From: Paenibacillus agaridevorans
Lineage (GTDB): Bacteria; Bacillota; Bacilli; Paenibacillales; Paenibacillaceae
Length of the DNA: 64,000 bases
Direction of reading: 5' to 3'
Assembly (NCBI RefSeq): GCF_003112455.1
Contig: NZ_BDQX01000011.1
Span: forward strand, 1-64,000
A program made the translations under genes and the position numbers. Of the stretch, positions 18,501 to 26,213 are shown piece after piece (position 1 is the first letter of the stretch; each line of letters begins with the position of its first letter). The notes beneath the pieces are model-generated. The model was not told where the DNA came from, did not search any database, and saw nothing but the letters and a program-made list of their open reading frames with translations.

Positions 18501-18876
18501 CCTTGTTGACCTTGCCAATTCGGCCGCAAATGTATTAACGGGGCAACCGGCAAAAGGAAAAGGAGCTTTCCTTGTTAAATTGGATGATGGTCTTTCTCTG
18601 CCAATTTCGGTTTATGTAACCGAAGGCAGCTATAATGCGAGCTATACTCTTACCTATAAGTATAATGACGGCGTTACATCTGATGGGACAGTGACAGTTA
18701 ACGCAAACGGAATGTCGCTAGGCGGAACCGTTACAGCTCCGACGCCGCCTACAAGGGTTAATTATACCTTTTTAGGATGGTTCGACGAAACGTTAGCTCA
18801 TCATTTCGATTTCAGCAAAGCAATTGAAGCCGATACCGTACTTTATGCAAAATGGCAGCCGGTCTCTACTCCATAA
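15577..18876 (+). CDS. Secreted multi-domain beta-helix protein
   Basis: A 1099-residue exported protein. The signal peptide ends near residue 29 (SIFAG). Residues about 35-165 look like the copper-amine-oxidase-N-like stalk domain common in Paenibacillus exoproteins. After fibronectin-like strands, residues about 447-820 form a right-handed parallel beta-helix with Asn-rich turns (LENLIIRGG, IINNDISNFG, VIEKNYIHD), as in pectate lyases and polysaccharide lyase families. Residues about 881-1015 resemble an X2-type beta domain, and 1021-1098 an InlB B-repeat-like beta-grasp module ending in AKW. AAAAGGAGGT lies before the ATG. It probably cuts or binds polysaccharide outside the cell; the lyase family cannot be fixed by eye. 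Confidence 0.75.
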   Translation: MAVKSKPRWRSLFIAALLISFVIPNSIFAGYTHAPVVITSPSSPIHITVNGDTVKSDVPPKFIDGKIWVSAETMAHYLYSVFYESIDGNQFVLKNDYYEMTAEYGSNQVTLNNSSTIATRMPFKDGVRSFIPLDTLMYAFEATYTWNASTNTAEVLFDENRHIADEAALPVAVPGVDITAVGKSRDGYYSIPSSDPNAVVTVWRKSADPANYVIPAQPRNTGNAWVIQPKPGYNATTGAFEGAISYLAGTGGTNEIIRVRIEYSDGVTPDKVFKTTISTTSQYGSGNPIPNTGGQLLLRTTFNNISMYLNYAGYTTPGDTFTYTLPIAAPNTMQVVLDPANEVRFRKVGTIPWENGLALAYDSPNKQFRGSIVGLEPDTEYEVEVKVLKDNSTYTQTIRTWKEEVPIATDIPIASIYEPGKPLSIQGIRGTPNGYIRIIGDGSTVVEVSDEFWEAVSIGQSEYVILENLIIRGGKRSAISVLSSSHHIRIINNDISNFGRVATQYLGKQTITSHADPNLAVDLRTGHLYSANATPVNNDSGIFVSDASNLVIEKNYIHDARTKSNAWNAGGGRGWYENAPGFFEWNEKHPQGVSGMYARGGQGVVIRYNDIVGSDDHRFNAGIETFVNGDRDGGVGTDSDVYGNYLAYAQADSMELEGADMNLRFYNNKIEGVSGGFGMDSNYVGPVYVYRNLLMNLGDEWGLIQGITKHGTAPREWTKGLGVNYLFNNTILSSLGHITRKDAQIYRPYYRNNIIESIDSPVGGQNVITIKHMYNYPGASYDFDLFNGTSASTNATSTGGPAPIVEPNGITGVKTGTAIAPDSSKKATFTNRAEGDLSQTSGSLGFDAGTTIPNFVTAADYAGVAPDIGAIESGKDVIIPTRPTALRSDGSKYQVNITGNATQQVTIKTAGVPTGTQYDLLKNNDYDWFTVTNSLGNTQGTITEGVDLVLTVTGNPKKIGKNFLGEQFGTTITKGLVDLANSAANVLTGQPAKGKGAFLVKLDDGLSLPISVYVTEGSYNASYTLTYKYNDGVTSDGTVTVNANGMSLGGTVTAPTPPTRVNYTFLGWFDETLAHHFDFSKAIEADTVLYAKWQPVSTP

Positions 18877-18897
18877 CTGCTATTGACATCGTGTTGC

Positions 18898-18930
18898 AAC
18901 CCTGATCTCGTTAAGAGATCAGGGTTTTTA
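18898..18930 (+). terminator. Terminator after the beta-helix gene
   Basis: AACCCTGATCTC at 18898-18909 pairs with 18915-18926 around a 5-base loop, followed by Ts. It closes polysaccharide locus 1. Confidence 0.85.
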
Positions 18931-18966
18931 GACTAAATCACAACAAACTTATGAGGGAGGATTATC

Positions 18967-19782
18967 ATGATGATGGAGCGGACGTATACATACAAGACGG
19001 TTGGAAGCTGCAACATTCAAGCAGACGTATACAGATTGGAGGATGAACTGATTCGCCCGGTTATTGTATGGGTTCACGGTGGCTGCTTAATGCGCGGGAG
19101 CAGGATGGATATCAGGTCTCGTGGTTTAATGAGTTATGTCAATGAAGGTTACACCGTTGTTTCGATTGATTACCGTCTTGCCCCTGAAGTCAAGCTGAAG
19201 TCGATTATTGAAGACTTGCAGGACGCTATTCGATGGGTGCGTGAACAAGGACCTGACCTGTTCCAAATTGATTCCGACCGTATGGCGGTCATCGGATCCT
19301 CGGCGGGAGGTTATTTGACATTAATGTCTGGATTTTGCGTGGAACCGAGACCGCTTGCTTTGGTATCTCTTTTTGGATATGGAGATATTGCGGGGAAATG
19401 GTATGCGGAGCCGGATGCCTATTACTGTCAGATGCCTCCCGTGTCGCGCGAGGAGAATTTATATATTTATTGTCGACAGAACGGTCTTTGGCCGAACATA
19501 GTCGTCGGTCACGATCCGAAGACGGAGCCGCGCGCTTTCGATGCCTTCTGTCCGATCCGTAATGTGACGCTTGATTATCCTCCAACTTTGCTGCTTCATG
19601 GCGAAGAGGACACGGATGTGCCCATCGAACAATCGATCATCATGCAAGCCGAGCTATCGAGAGTCGGTGTGGATAATGAGTTTGTCCGATACCCCGGAGA
19701 GGGACATGGTCTCGACGAGAGTTATAGTGATGCGGTCGCCAAAGCGCTTTTATTTTTGAAAAAACACATACATTTTAATTGA
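18967..19782 (+). CDS. Alpha/beta-hydrolase esterase
   Basis: A 271-residue alpha/beta-hydrolase-fold enzyme. It has the oxyanion-hole motif HGG at 37-39, the nucleophile elbow GSSAGG with Ser112, an Asp in HGEEDTDV and a catalytic His in GEGHG. This set fits the hormone-sensitive-lipase/BD-FAE-like carboxylesterases that remove acetyl or feruloyl groups from plant sugars. No signal peptide. ATG 18967 follows GGGAGG; the second and third codons are also ATG and could serve. It converges on the AraC gene that ends 28 bases further on. Confidence 0.8.
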   Translation: MMMERTYTYKTVGSCNIQADVYRLEDELIRPVIVWVHGGCLMRGSRMDIRSRGLMSYVNEGYTVVSIDYRLAPEVKLKSIIEDLQDAIRWVREQGPDLFQIDSDRMAVIGSSAGGYLTLMSGFCVEPRPLALVSLFGYGDIAGKWYAEPDAYYCQMPPVSREENLYIYCRQNGLWPNIVVGHDPKTEPRAFDAFCPIRNVTLDYPPTLLLHGEEDTDVPIEQSIIMQAELSRVGVDNEFVRYPGEGHGLDESYSDAVAKALLFLKKHIHFN

Positions 19783-19810
19783 GGCTTAATGGTGGCAGCG
19801 CACATTTTCC

Positions 19811-20686
19811 TTATAAATTATGTGTGTTGTTTTTGCGATATTGGTGCGGAGAGGTTCCGATGTGGGTTTTGAATAATTGGCAGAAGTAAGATACATTGTT
19901 CAGCCCGACAGCAGAGGAGATGTTATGAACAGGCTCTGCTGTTGTTCTGAGCAACCAACAAGCTTCCCTTAATCGTTTGGCCGTTAAATATTCCGTAATG
20001 CTGCTGCCCGAAAATTTGCGAAAGAGCTGTGATACATGTGTGGTAGTTAAATGCAGGGATTCTGCCAGATCTACCAGCTTGAAGGGATTCTGATAGTGGT
20101 CATCGATCCATTTCATGATGTGTTCAACATGATGGATTGGGCGTCGGAAGGAGGAACCTAGGTCCGGTTTATATGACCAATGAGCTCGTAAATCCTGCAG
20201 GAAGGCCATCAAGAAAATGGTGAACGCTTCTTCGTGTTCTTCCTTGGGAGTCATCCGTAAAGCATATTCTAATTTTTTTAACTGAACATCCCATTCTGCC
20301 GCTAATTCGGGCAAGTACAAGACTTGACAGGGAAGGGTATCCTTCCACAAGGATCGAAAAAAACTCTGCGTTTTGGGCAAAGTGCTGAGCATGTTGTCAA
20401 TAATTGACGGTTCAAATATAAACTTAGAGCGTTCGTAGAATTTGTTTGTTTTCGTATTTAAATCCATTTTGACCCTATGCAGTTGATAAGGTTGGAAAAA
20501 CATTAATGTGTTTGGTTTTATCTCGTGCATAAATGTATCAATGATGACGGAGCCTTCCCCTTCATGCACATAGATAAATTCCATGCCTTGGTGAGCGTGA
20601 TAAATGTCCCAGAAGACAGTCGTTTGACGATGAAACATCATCTGGACCGGTTCAGTCTGAAGTCGAAAATCCTTTATGAGAGTCAA
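19811..20686 (-). CDS. AraC-family transcriptional regulator (cupin + HTH)
   Basis: A 291-residue soluble regulator. The N-terminal half has the cupin-like sugar-binding pattern HAHQGMEFIYVHEGEGS; the C-terminal about 100 residues form the AraC double helix-turn-helix (FKLVDLAESLHLTTTHVSQLFRKFSG and a second helix pair near VHNISSAVGLNNVSYFCQLFK). I chose TTG at 20686-20684 because GGAGGG sits 7 bases upstream on the minus strand; a longer frame reaches 20752 but adds a hydrophobic piece not typical of the family. It is divergent from the GH105-like gene and probably activates it in response to a sugar. Confidence 0.85.
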   Translation of the reverse strand: MTLIKDFRLQTEPVQMMFHRQTTVFWDIYHAHQGMEFIYVHEGEGSVIIDTFMHEIKPNTLMFFQPYQLHRVKMDLNTKTNKFYERSKFIFEPSIIDNMLSTLPKTQSFFRSLWKDTLPCQVLYLPELAAEWDVQLKKLEYALRMTPKEEHEEAFTIFLMAFLQDLRAHWSYKPDLGSSFRRPIHHVEHIMKWIDDHYQNPFKLVDLAESLHLTTTHVSQLFRKFSGSSITEYLTAKRLREACWLLRTTAEPVHNISSAVGLNNVSYFCQLFKTHIGTSPHQYRKNNTHNL

Positions 20687-20781
20687 TAGGAGGCCCTCCT
20701 CTAAACGCATCACAATATAACAACATATTATCATAATGCAGGGCAAAGACAATACGATTGTTGGAGTCTAAAATGGAATCA

Positions 20782-20795
20782 TAAAAACGATTTCA
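20782..20795. promoter_or_regulatory. cre-like site before the GH105-like gene
   Basis: TAAAAACGATTTCA has one mismatch to TGNAARCGNWWWCA. It ends 2 bases before the AAGGAG ribosome site of the next gene, so bound CcpA could block elongation or initiation. Confidence 0.45.
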
Positions 20796-20812
20796 TTAAG
20801 GAGCAGATCCCA

Positions 20813-23023
20813 ATGCTAACAACACAGCATTTCGACGAGCAGCAAAGCATGCATGCACGATGTGGCCTAAATACCCAGCGTATCCTGGAGAATATTGCTA
20901 ACCGATATATCGGGACGCACCCCTCGAACTCGTTTACTTGGCGGTTGTATAGCCGACAAGGATTTAGGCAATTGGCAGATGGCAGATATGACCTCAACCT
21001 GGGAGAGAAGTTTCCTGATGCGAAGAACGGACAGTTTGGCTACGCCTTCACCCAAATTTGGAGCGAAACGGACAGGGTTGTAGAGTGGGGACTCAGCTGC
21101 TATGGCCCGGCAATCGTGTATGTGAATGGACTGCAGTTCTATAAGACAGAGGCGGTTGATGAGCTGAACCCTACGAAAAAAAGCAGTTTGAAAATACCGC
21201 TGAATTCGGGTTGGACTACACTCATGATTAAATTGCGTAAAACGGCATCGGGGTTCGGATGTATCCTCGGTACGATTCGAAGCAAATGGGCTAATCCTCC
21301 TGCCTTATCACCTTTCAAGGAGCGAGCAGGTCAAGCAGGATGGATTTACTCGCTTCCCACAGATGAAGATGTGTACAGAGATCGTGCGTTGCCTGTGCCC
21401 GATCAAAGTGAGATGGAGACGGGCATTGAATGGCGGCCATCGTTAAGGTGGGGAGCAGACAAGATCAGGCAACCTGTTTTCACGAGAATGTTCGGCAATC
21501 AAATTAAAACAGCTCAGTATGCTTTTGGTTGGACTCGCCTGCTTTGTCAATCTCCAGGCAAGCAACTCTACTCCTTTAGGGGAACCACTCAGAGCGCAGC
21601 ACTAACCGTCTGGATAAACGGAATAGAAGTCTTCCATTCCCGAGCCTCTGAACCTATCCATTTTGATATCGATCTCGCCTATGGGCAACATCAACTCTTG
21701 ATACGATCAGAAAGTAATGGGGAAGATTGGGGATTCCATTTAGACATCCATCAGAATGATAAGTTATGTGAGATCGAGCTTCCACATCCCATACAAGGAA
21801 CAGATGAACGCTGGTTGTACGCAGGACCTTTTCAAAATGATAGAACGTATAAGCCTGAAGAACTGCAAACGATGTATACAGTCTGGGAACCAGAGAACGG
21901 AGGCCTTTATTGGCGGCTGGATCAACCGAATGCTTGGGTTCGTCCCTATTTGGAAAATATGAATTTTGCACGTTGGAACTATCCGCTAGGCGTCACGCTG
22001 TATGGATTACTACATGCTGGCAGAATGTTGGAGCGAGAAGACATCGTACATTATGTGACCCACCATATATCGGAGTGTACCAAACTTTACGATTATGCAC
22101 TATGGGATGGTCAACAGTACGGCTTCCCATGGGTAAACCATCAGTTGGTTGAATTGGATATGTTGGATGATTGCGGTTCGTTTGGCTTTGCTATGCTAGA
22201 GGCTTATACAGAAGAGCAGGAAAGTACTTATCTGAAAGTAGCCGAAGCGATAGCCGATTTCATAATTAACCGTCAGGAACGTAGAGAGGACGGGGCATTT
22301 TATCGGGAAAGTCCCGGATATTACATGGAGAAGACACTTTGGGGCGACGATTTGTATATGAGCACCCCGTTCATGAAACGCTATTATTCACTCACGGGGG
22401 ATGTGGCCATTCTTGATGATGCAGTTGAGCAATTTATGTCCTATAAAAAATATTTATACATGCCTGAGCTGAAAATTATGTCGCATGTTTATGATTTTAA
22501 ATTTAACACAGCCACATATGTGCCCTGGGGCCGTGGGAACGGTTGGCCGATATTTTCGCTGTCGGAGCTGCTGGAAGTATTACCTTCAACCCATTCCCGC
22601 AGAGCAGATTTAGTTGCATTTTTCCAAGAGTTTTGTGATGGAATACTTTCACTTCAAGGGGAAAACGGTTTGTGGCATCAAGTTTTGACCCATCCCGATT
22701 CCTATGAAGAGACCTCCTGCACGGCCATGTTCATTTACGCTTTCTGTAGAGGTTTGCGTATGGGTATCCTGAAGGATAATCGTTCCGCATTTGAAGCTTC
22801 GATTCAACTTGCCTGGAAAGGACTAACAAGCAGGGCGATCGACCAGTATGGCAATGTGCATGGTGTGTGTGTAGGATCAAAATATGCGTTCACCGCTGAT
22901 TACTATAAGGATGACTTGAAATGGAAGACAAACGATGCTCACGGAATCGGCATCGTGTTGCTGGCTGGCATAGAAGTTGAACAATTGAAGATTTTTTTGG
23001 GAAGCGATGAGACCCTCCAATGA
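20813..23023 (+). CDS. GH105-like unsaturated glucuronyl hydrolase with beta N-domains
   Basis: A 736-residue protein. From about residue 385 it is an (alpha/alpha)6 barrel like YteR/YesR GH105 unsaturated rhamnogalacturonyl hydrolases: WALWDG-like strand, LDDCGS with a candidate catalytic Asp, WGDDLYMSTPF, VPWGRGNGW, EETSCTAM and DAHGIG. These enzymes add water to the 4,5-double bond left by polysaccharide lyases. The first 380 residues look like two beta-sandwich domains (motifs NGLQFYKT and NGIEVFHS occur in similar places), an unusual extension since YteR is about 370 residues. No signal peptide. AAGGAG precedes ATG 20813. Confidence 0.8.
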   Translation: MLTTQHFDEQQSMHARCGLNTQRILENIANRYIGTHPSNSFTWRLYSRQGFRQLADGRYDLNLGEKFPDAKNGQFGYAFTQIWSETDRVVEWGLSCYGPAIVYVNGLQFYKTEAVDELNPTKKSSLKIPLNSGWTTLMIKLRKTASGFGCILGTIRSKWANPPALSPFKERAGQAGWIYSLPTDEDVYRDRALPVPDQSEMETGIEWRPSLRWGADKIRQPVFTRMFGNQIKTAQYAFGWTRLLCQSPGKQLYSFRGTTQSAALTVWINGIEVFHSRASEPIHFDIDLAYGQHQLLIRSESNGEDWGFHLDIHQNDKLCEIELPHPIQGTDERWLYAGPFQNDRTYKPEELQTMYTVWEPENGGLYWRLDQPNAWVRPYLENMNFARWNYPLGVTLYGLLHAGRMLEREDIVHYVTHHISECTKLYDYALWDGQQYGFPWVNHQLVELDMLDDCGSFGFAMLEAYTEEQESTYLKVAEAIADFIINRQERREDGAFYRESPGYYMEKTLWGDDLYMSTPFMKRYYSLTGDVAILDDAVEQFMSYKKYLYMPELKIMSHVYDFKFNTATYVPWGRGNGWPIFSLSELLEVLPSTHSRRADLVAFFQEFCDGILSLQGENGLWHQVLTHPDSYEETSCTAMFIYAFCRGLRMGILKDNRSAFEASIQLAWKGLTSRAIDQYGNVHGVCVGSKYAFTADYYKDDLKWKTNDAHGIGIVLLAGIEVEQLKIFLGSDETLQ

Positions 23024-23066
23024 AGCAAATATCCGCATCTTATTATCTAGAACAGGAGGCGATCAA

Positions 23067-23804
23067 ATGGATTTGCCGCTTCGGGACAAAGTAATTATTG
23101 TGACCGGTGCGCTTGGCAAAATTGGGCTCGCCTCGGTGCGGATTTTTTTAGCCAAGGGTGGCAAGGTCATCGCCAATGATTGGGTAGCTGCAGAAGAATC
23201 CCCCGATATCATTGCGATGCTAAAGCAGTATGGCACGGATCGCCTGCTTTTCGTGCAGGCTGATGCAAGCAATGGAGATCAGGTCGCCGACATGTTCCAG
23301 CAAATTCTAGAGCATTTTGGCCGTTTGGATGGGTCATTCCATAATAGCTACACGCAGAATCGAAAACAGGTTGCAGAATATACATTGGAGGACTGGAACC
23401 AAGTTATCCAAGGCACGCTCACTTCGACATTTCTCATTTGCAAGCATGCCATCCTGTTGATGAAGCAATCCGGAGGCGGATCAATTATCAATACATCTTC
23501 AGTCCTTGGCGTAAAACCAAGGGCGGGAGAAGGAGCATACGGGTCATCCAAAGCCGGGATCAATTTCTTGACGCAGGTTATCGCTGCCGAGAATGCTGAG
23601 CATGGCATACGAGCTAATGTGATCATACCGGGAGATATTAAGAAGCTGTCGCCCGAAAAGCCGGGAACGATGCGAAAGGATATCTGGCTAAGGCGCAGCG
23701 GTACCCCTGACGAAGTATCCGAGCTTGCTTCGTTCCTGCTGTCCGATGTTTCTTCGTATATAACGGGATCGCTGTATACGATAGACGGAGGGATTCAGAT
23801 TTGA
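23067..23804 (+). CDS. SDR-family oxidoreductase
   Basis: A 245-residue short-chain dehydrogenase/reductase. It has the NAD(P)-binding TGALGKIG, the conserved IINTSSV serine, the catalytic YGSSK and a C-terminal DGGIQI. It probably oxidises or reduces a sugar or sugar acid released by the neighbouring GH105-like enzyme. ATG 23067 follows AGGAGGCG; an upstream in-frame ATG at 23007 overlaps the preceding gene. The gene lies in a tight run with spacing of tens of bases, so it should be co-transcribed with its neighbours. Confidence 0.85.
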   Translation: MDLPLRDKVIIVTGALGKIGLASVRIFLAKGGKVIANDWVAAEESPDIIAMLKQYGTDRLLFVQADASNGDQVADMFQQILEHFGRLDGSFHNSYTQNRKQVAEYTLEDWNQVIQGTLTSTFLICKHAILLMKQSGGGSIINTSSVLGVKPRAGEGAYGSSKAGINFLTQVIAAENAEHGIRANVIIPGDIKKLSPEKPGTMRKDIWLRRSGTPDEVSELASFLLSDVSSYITGSLYTIDGGIQI

Positions 23805-23832
23805 ACCCGATGAAGACGGAGGCGGTTGAAGT

Positions 23833-24936
23833 ATGAAAAAACGAGTCGCAGCTGTAATTACCCAGTATTGGCTCAACTCGCACGCAGATGTGATTATTAG
23901 CAGGTTGCTCGGCGAACTAGGATATGAACCACAAGTCGAACTGGTTGCTATGTATGTTGAGCAAGTAACGGATAGAGACTTGAGTCACGAGCTGTCCGCC
24001 AAGCATGGCGTACCAATCTGCGCGACAATTGAGGAAGCGGTTGCATGGGGCGCTCCCGAACGGAAAATCGACGGTATTGTCGTAATCGGAGAGCATGGGG
24101 ATTACCCATGGAATGAGAAACAACAGCACTTGTATCCACGGCTGCGGTTTATGCAAGAGACGTTAGCTGCAATGGAGTGTCACGGAATCCGCGTGCCGAT
24201 ATTCCTGGATAAGCATTTCTCCTATGATAACGGCGATGCGCGCTGGATTTATGAGAGAGTTAAGAGTCGGGGTATTCCTTTCATGGCTGGATCCTCCATT
24301 CCATATACGGATTATGTACCTGACTTCGATCGATCCTTTTTACAGGGAGGTCGTACTTTCTTTGTCGTCAGCCATGGCGGGCATGAATCCTACGGATTTC
24401 ATGGCTTGGAAGTTTTGCAAGTATTGGCGGAGCAGCGACGTGGTGCCGAGACGGGGGTTGCGTCCGTTCATGCTTTGGCTGGCGATGAGATGTGGCAGGC
24501 AATGGATCGGGCGGAGTGGCCGGAGGCGCTGATGATGAATGCGCTAGCACTCGAGCCGGAACTATCCGGAAGGCATCCCCGCTATGAATGCCCCAATCCC
24601 GCACTATTTGTTGTTGCGTATAAAGACGGAACAATGGGATATGTGGCGCAACTTGATAAATTTGCCACCCGATGGAGCTTTGCTGTTCAGGAACATGGGG
24701 ACGCTTATATAGCAGCGTACTGCAATACGGGGCAAGAGCGGCCATATAGCCATTTTACTAGATTGACTGAATTGATCGAGGAGATGATTCTTTATGGCAC
24801 GCCTCCTTGCCCGATTGAAAGAAACCTGTTGACCACTTACCTCATTAATACGGCAATGGAATCCTTATATCAGGGGCGCCCGTTGTCCTTGGACGAATTG
24901 GGCGTTGCGTATGATCCACGAGAAAGCTACTCTTGA
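23833..24936 (+). CDS. Conserved-looking protein of unknown function
   Basis: A 367-residue soluble protein that I do not recognise with confidence. The first 110 residues look like a Rossmann-type fold: alternating strands and helices, the segment VPICATIEEAVAWG and the strand IDGIVVIGEHGDYPW. This resembles the N-terminal arrangement of Gfo/Idh/MocA oxidoreductases, but without their GxGxxG/A loop. The middle has VVSHGGHESYGFHGLEVLQ and an acidic/His-rich DKHFSYDNGDARW. It sits between an SDR and RidA in the uronate-linked run and begins 28 bases after the SDR stop, with GGAGGCGG upstream. A role in sugar-acid metabolism is inference from context only. Confidence 0.7.
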   Translation: MKKRVAAVITQYWLNSHADVIISRLLGELGYEPQVELVAMYVEQVTDRDLSHELSAKHGVPICATIEEAVAWGAPERKIDGIVVIGEHGDYPWNEKQQHLYPRLRFMQETLAAMECHGIRVPIFLDKHFSYDNGDARWIYERVKSRGIPFMAGSSIPYTDYVPDFDRSFLQGGRTFFVVSHGGHESYGFHGLEVLQVLAEQRRGAETGVASVHALAGDEMWQAMDRAEWPEALMMNALALEPELSGRHPRYECPNPALFVVAYKDGTMGYVAQLDKFATRWSFAVQEHGDAYIAAYCNTGQERPYSHFTRLTELIEEMILYGTPPCPIERNLLTTYLINTAMESLYQGRPLSLDELGVAYDPRESYS

Positions 24937-24956
24937 AAAATATTGGAGGTCTATTT

Positions 24957-25340
24957 ATGCGAACGGAGATAATGAGTTCAGGCAACAGCAAACCGGTCTC
25001 TTCTGCTATCAAAACGGGATCATTGGTTTTCGTATCCGGGCAAGGCGGACTTGATCCTTTGACAGGCTCCGTTGTTGGCAGTGATCTGGAATCGCAAACG
25101 GTTCAAACGATGGAAAACATTAAAAAGATTCTCGACGCTGCGGGACTTACTTTGGACGACGTGGTGAAATGTAATATTTATTTGAGCGATAGAAAGCTGT
25201 ATGAGGAATTCAATAACATTTATAAACGTTTCTTCAACAGCCCGTATCCTAGCCGCACGGCTATCTATTGTGATTTAAACTATGATCTGCTCGTTGAAAT
25301 TGATGTAATCGCTCAGGCTTCCCTTGATGAGTCAATCTAA
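24957..25340 (+). CDS. ridA: RidA/YjgF-family enamine/imine deaminase
   Basis: A 127-residue RidA-family protein. Conserved features are SGQGGLDP near the front, MENIKKILDAAG, and the PSRTAIYCDL arginine near 105 with the late Glu in VEIDVIA. Family members hydrolyse reactive enamines and imines or act on related intermediates, as trimers. TTGGAGGT precedes ATG 24957; a TTG at 24933 extends the frame but overlaps the previous gene. Its stop overlaps the start of the lactonase gene by 14 bases, indicating tight translational coupling. Confidence 0.88.
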   Translation: MRTEIMSSGNSKPVSSAIKTGSLVFVSGQGGLDPLTGSVVGSDLESQTVQTMENIKKILDAAGLTLDDVVKCNIYLSDRKLYEEFNNIYKRFFNSPYPSRTAIYCDLNYDLLVEIDVIAQASLDESI

Positions 25341-26163
25341 TTTTATTAGTCGGTCTTTTACTGAACCCAAAGGTTTCACTTCGGGAATTGAAGGGCCTGC
25401 TTGCGATCGGGAAGGCAATTTGTATGCGGTGAACTTTGCCCGTAGACATACAATTGGAAAGGTGACGCCTGCAGCCGAATGCTCCATATTTCTTGAATTG
25501 GCAGATGGGAGCACTGGCTGCGGGATCCGTCTGAACCGACTGGGGGAAATGTTGATTGCCGATCATACAGGCCATAATATTCTGAAAGTCGATATCGCGA
25601 CTCGCCAAATATCCGTATTTGTTCATGAACCGGCTATGAATCAACCCAATGATCTTGCGATTACTTCAAACGGGGTTATTTTTGCCAGCGACCCGAATTG
25701 GAAGGATTCTACTGGACAACTCTGGCGTATCGATGCAAGCGGCAAGGCTGATTTATTGGAAGCTAATATGGGAACTACCAACGGAATTGAAGTTAGTCCG
25801 GATGAGAAGACGCTTTATGTAAATGAAACACGACAACGCCGAATTTGGGCATACGATCTATCCGTGGACTTTCTAATTAGCAATAAACGACTTTTAATCG
25901 AATTTCCTGATTTCGGACTGGATGGGATGCGTTGCGACATAGCCGGAAATCTATACGTTACCCGTCATGGCAAAGGCAGAATTGCCAAAATTTCACCAAG
26001 CGGTGAGTTGCTTGTAGAAGTCCCTTTGTTGGGCAAAGACTGCACCAACCTGACTTTTGGCGGAATTGACGGACGCAGTTGTTTCGTGACAATTGCCGAT
26101 GCAGGGAATATCGAAATATTCCAAGCGGATCTTCCCGGCAGGTGCTGGCAGCTACTCCAGTAA
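25327..26163 (+). CDS. SMP-30/gluconolactonase-like beta-propeller
   Basis: A 278-residue six-bladed beta-propeller of the SMP-30/gluconolactonase/LRE family. Successive blades show GIEGPACDREGNLYAVN, QPNDLAITSNGVIFASDPN, GTTNGIEVSPDEKTLYVNET and DGMRCDIAGNLYVTRHG; the Glu, Asn and Asp of these motifs form the metal site. It probably opens a sugar-acid lactone made by the neighbouring dehydrogenase. ATG 25327 lies inside the end of ridA with no good ribosome site of its own, so translation likely depends on ridA. Confidence 0.85.
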   Translation: MSQSNFISRSFTEPKGFTSGIEGPACDREGNLYAVNFARRHTIGKVTPAAECSIFLELADGSTGCGIRLNRLGEMLIADHTGHNILKVDIATRQISVFVHEPAMNQPNDLAITSNGVIFASDPNWKDSTGQLWRIDASGKADLLEANMGTTNGIEVSPDEKTLYVNETRQRRIWAYDLSVDFLISNKRLLIEFPDFGLDGMRCDIAGNLYVTRHGKGRIAKISPSGELLVEVPLLGKDCTNLTFGGIDGRSCFVTIADAGNIEIFQADLPGRCWQLLQ

Positions 26164-26213
26164 TCGCTTGGTTGAATATTGTAGCAGGATCATTAATGAA
26201 GAGGTGACAGAGA

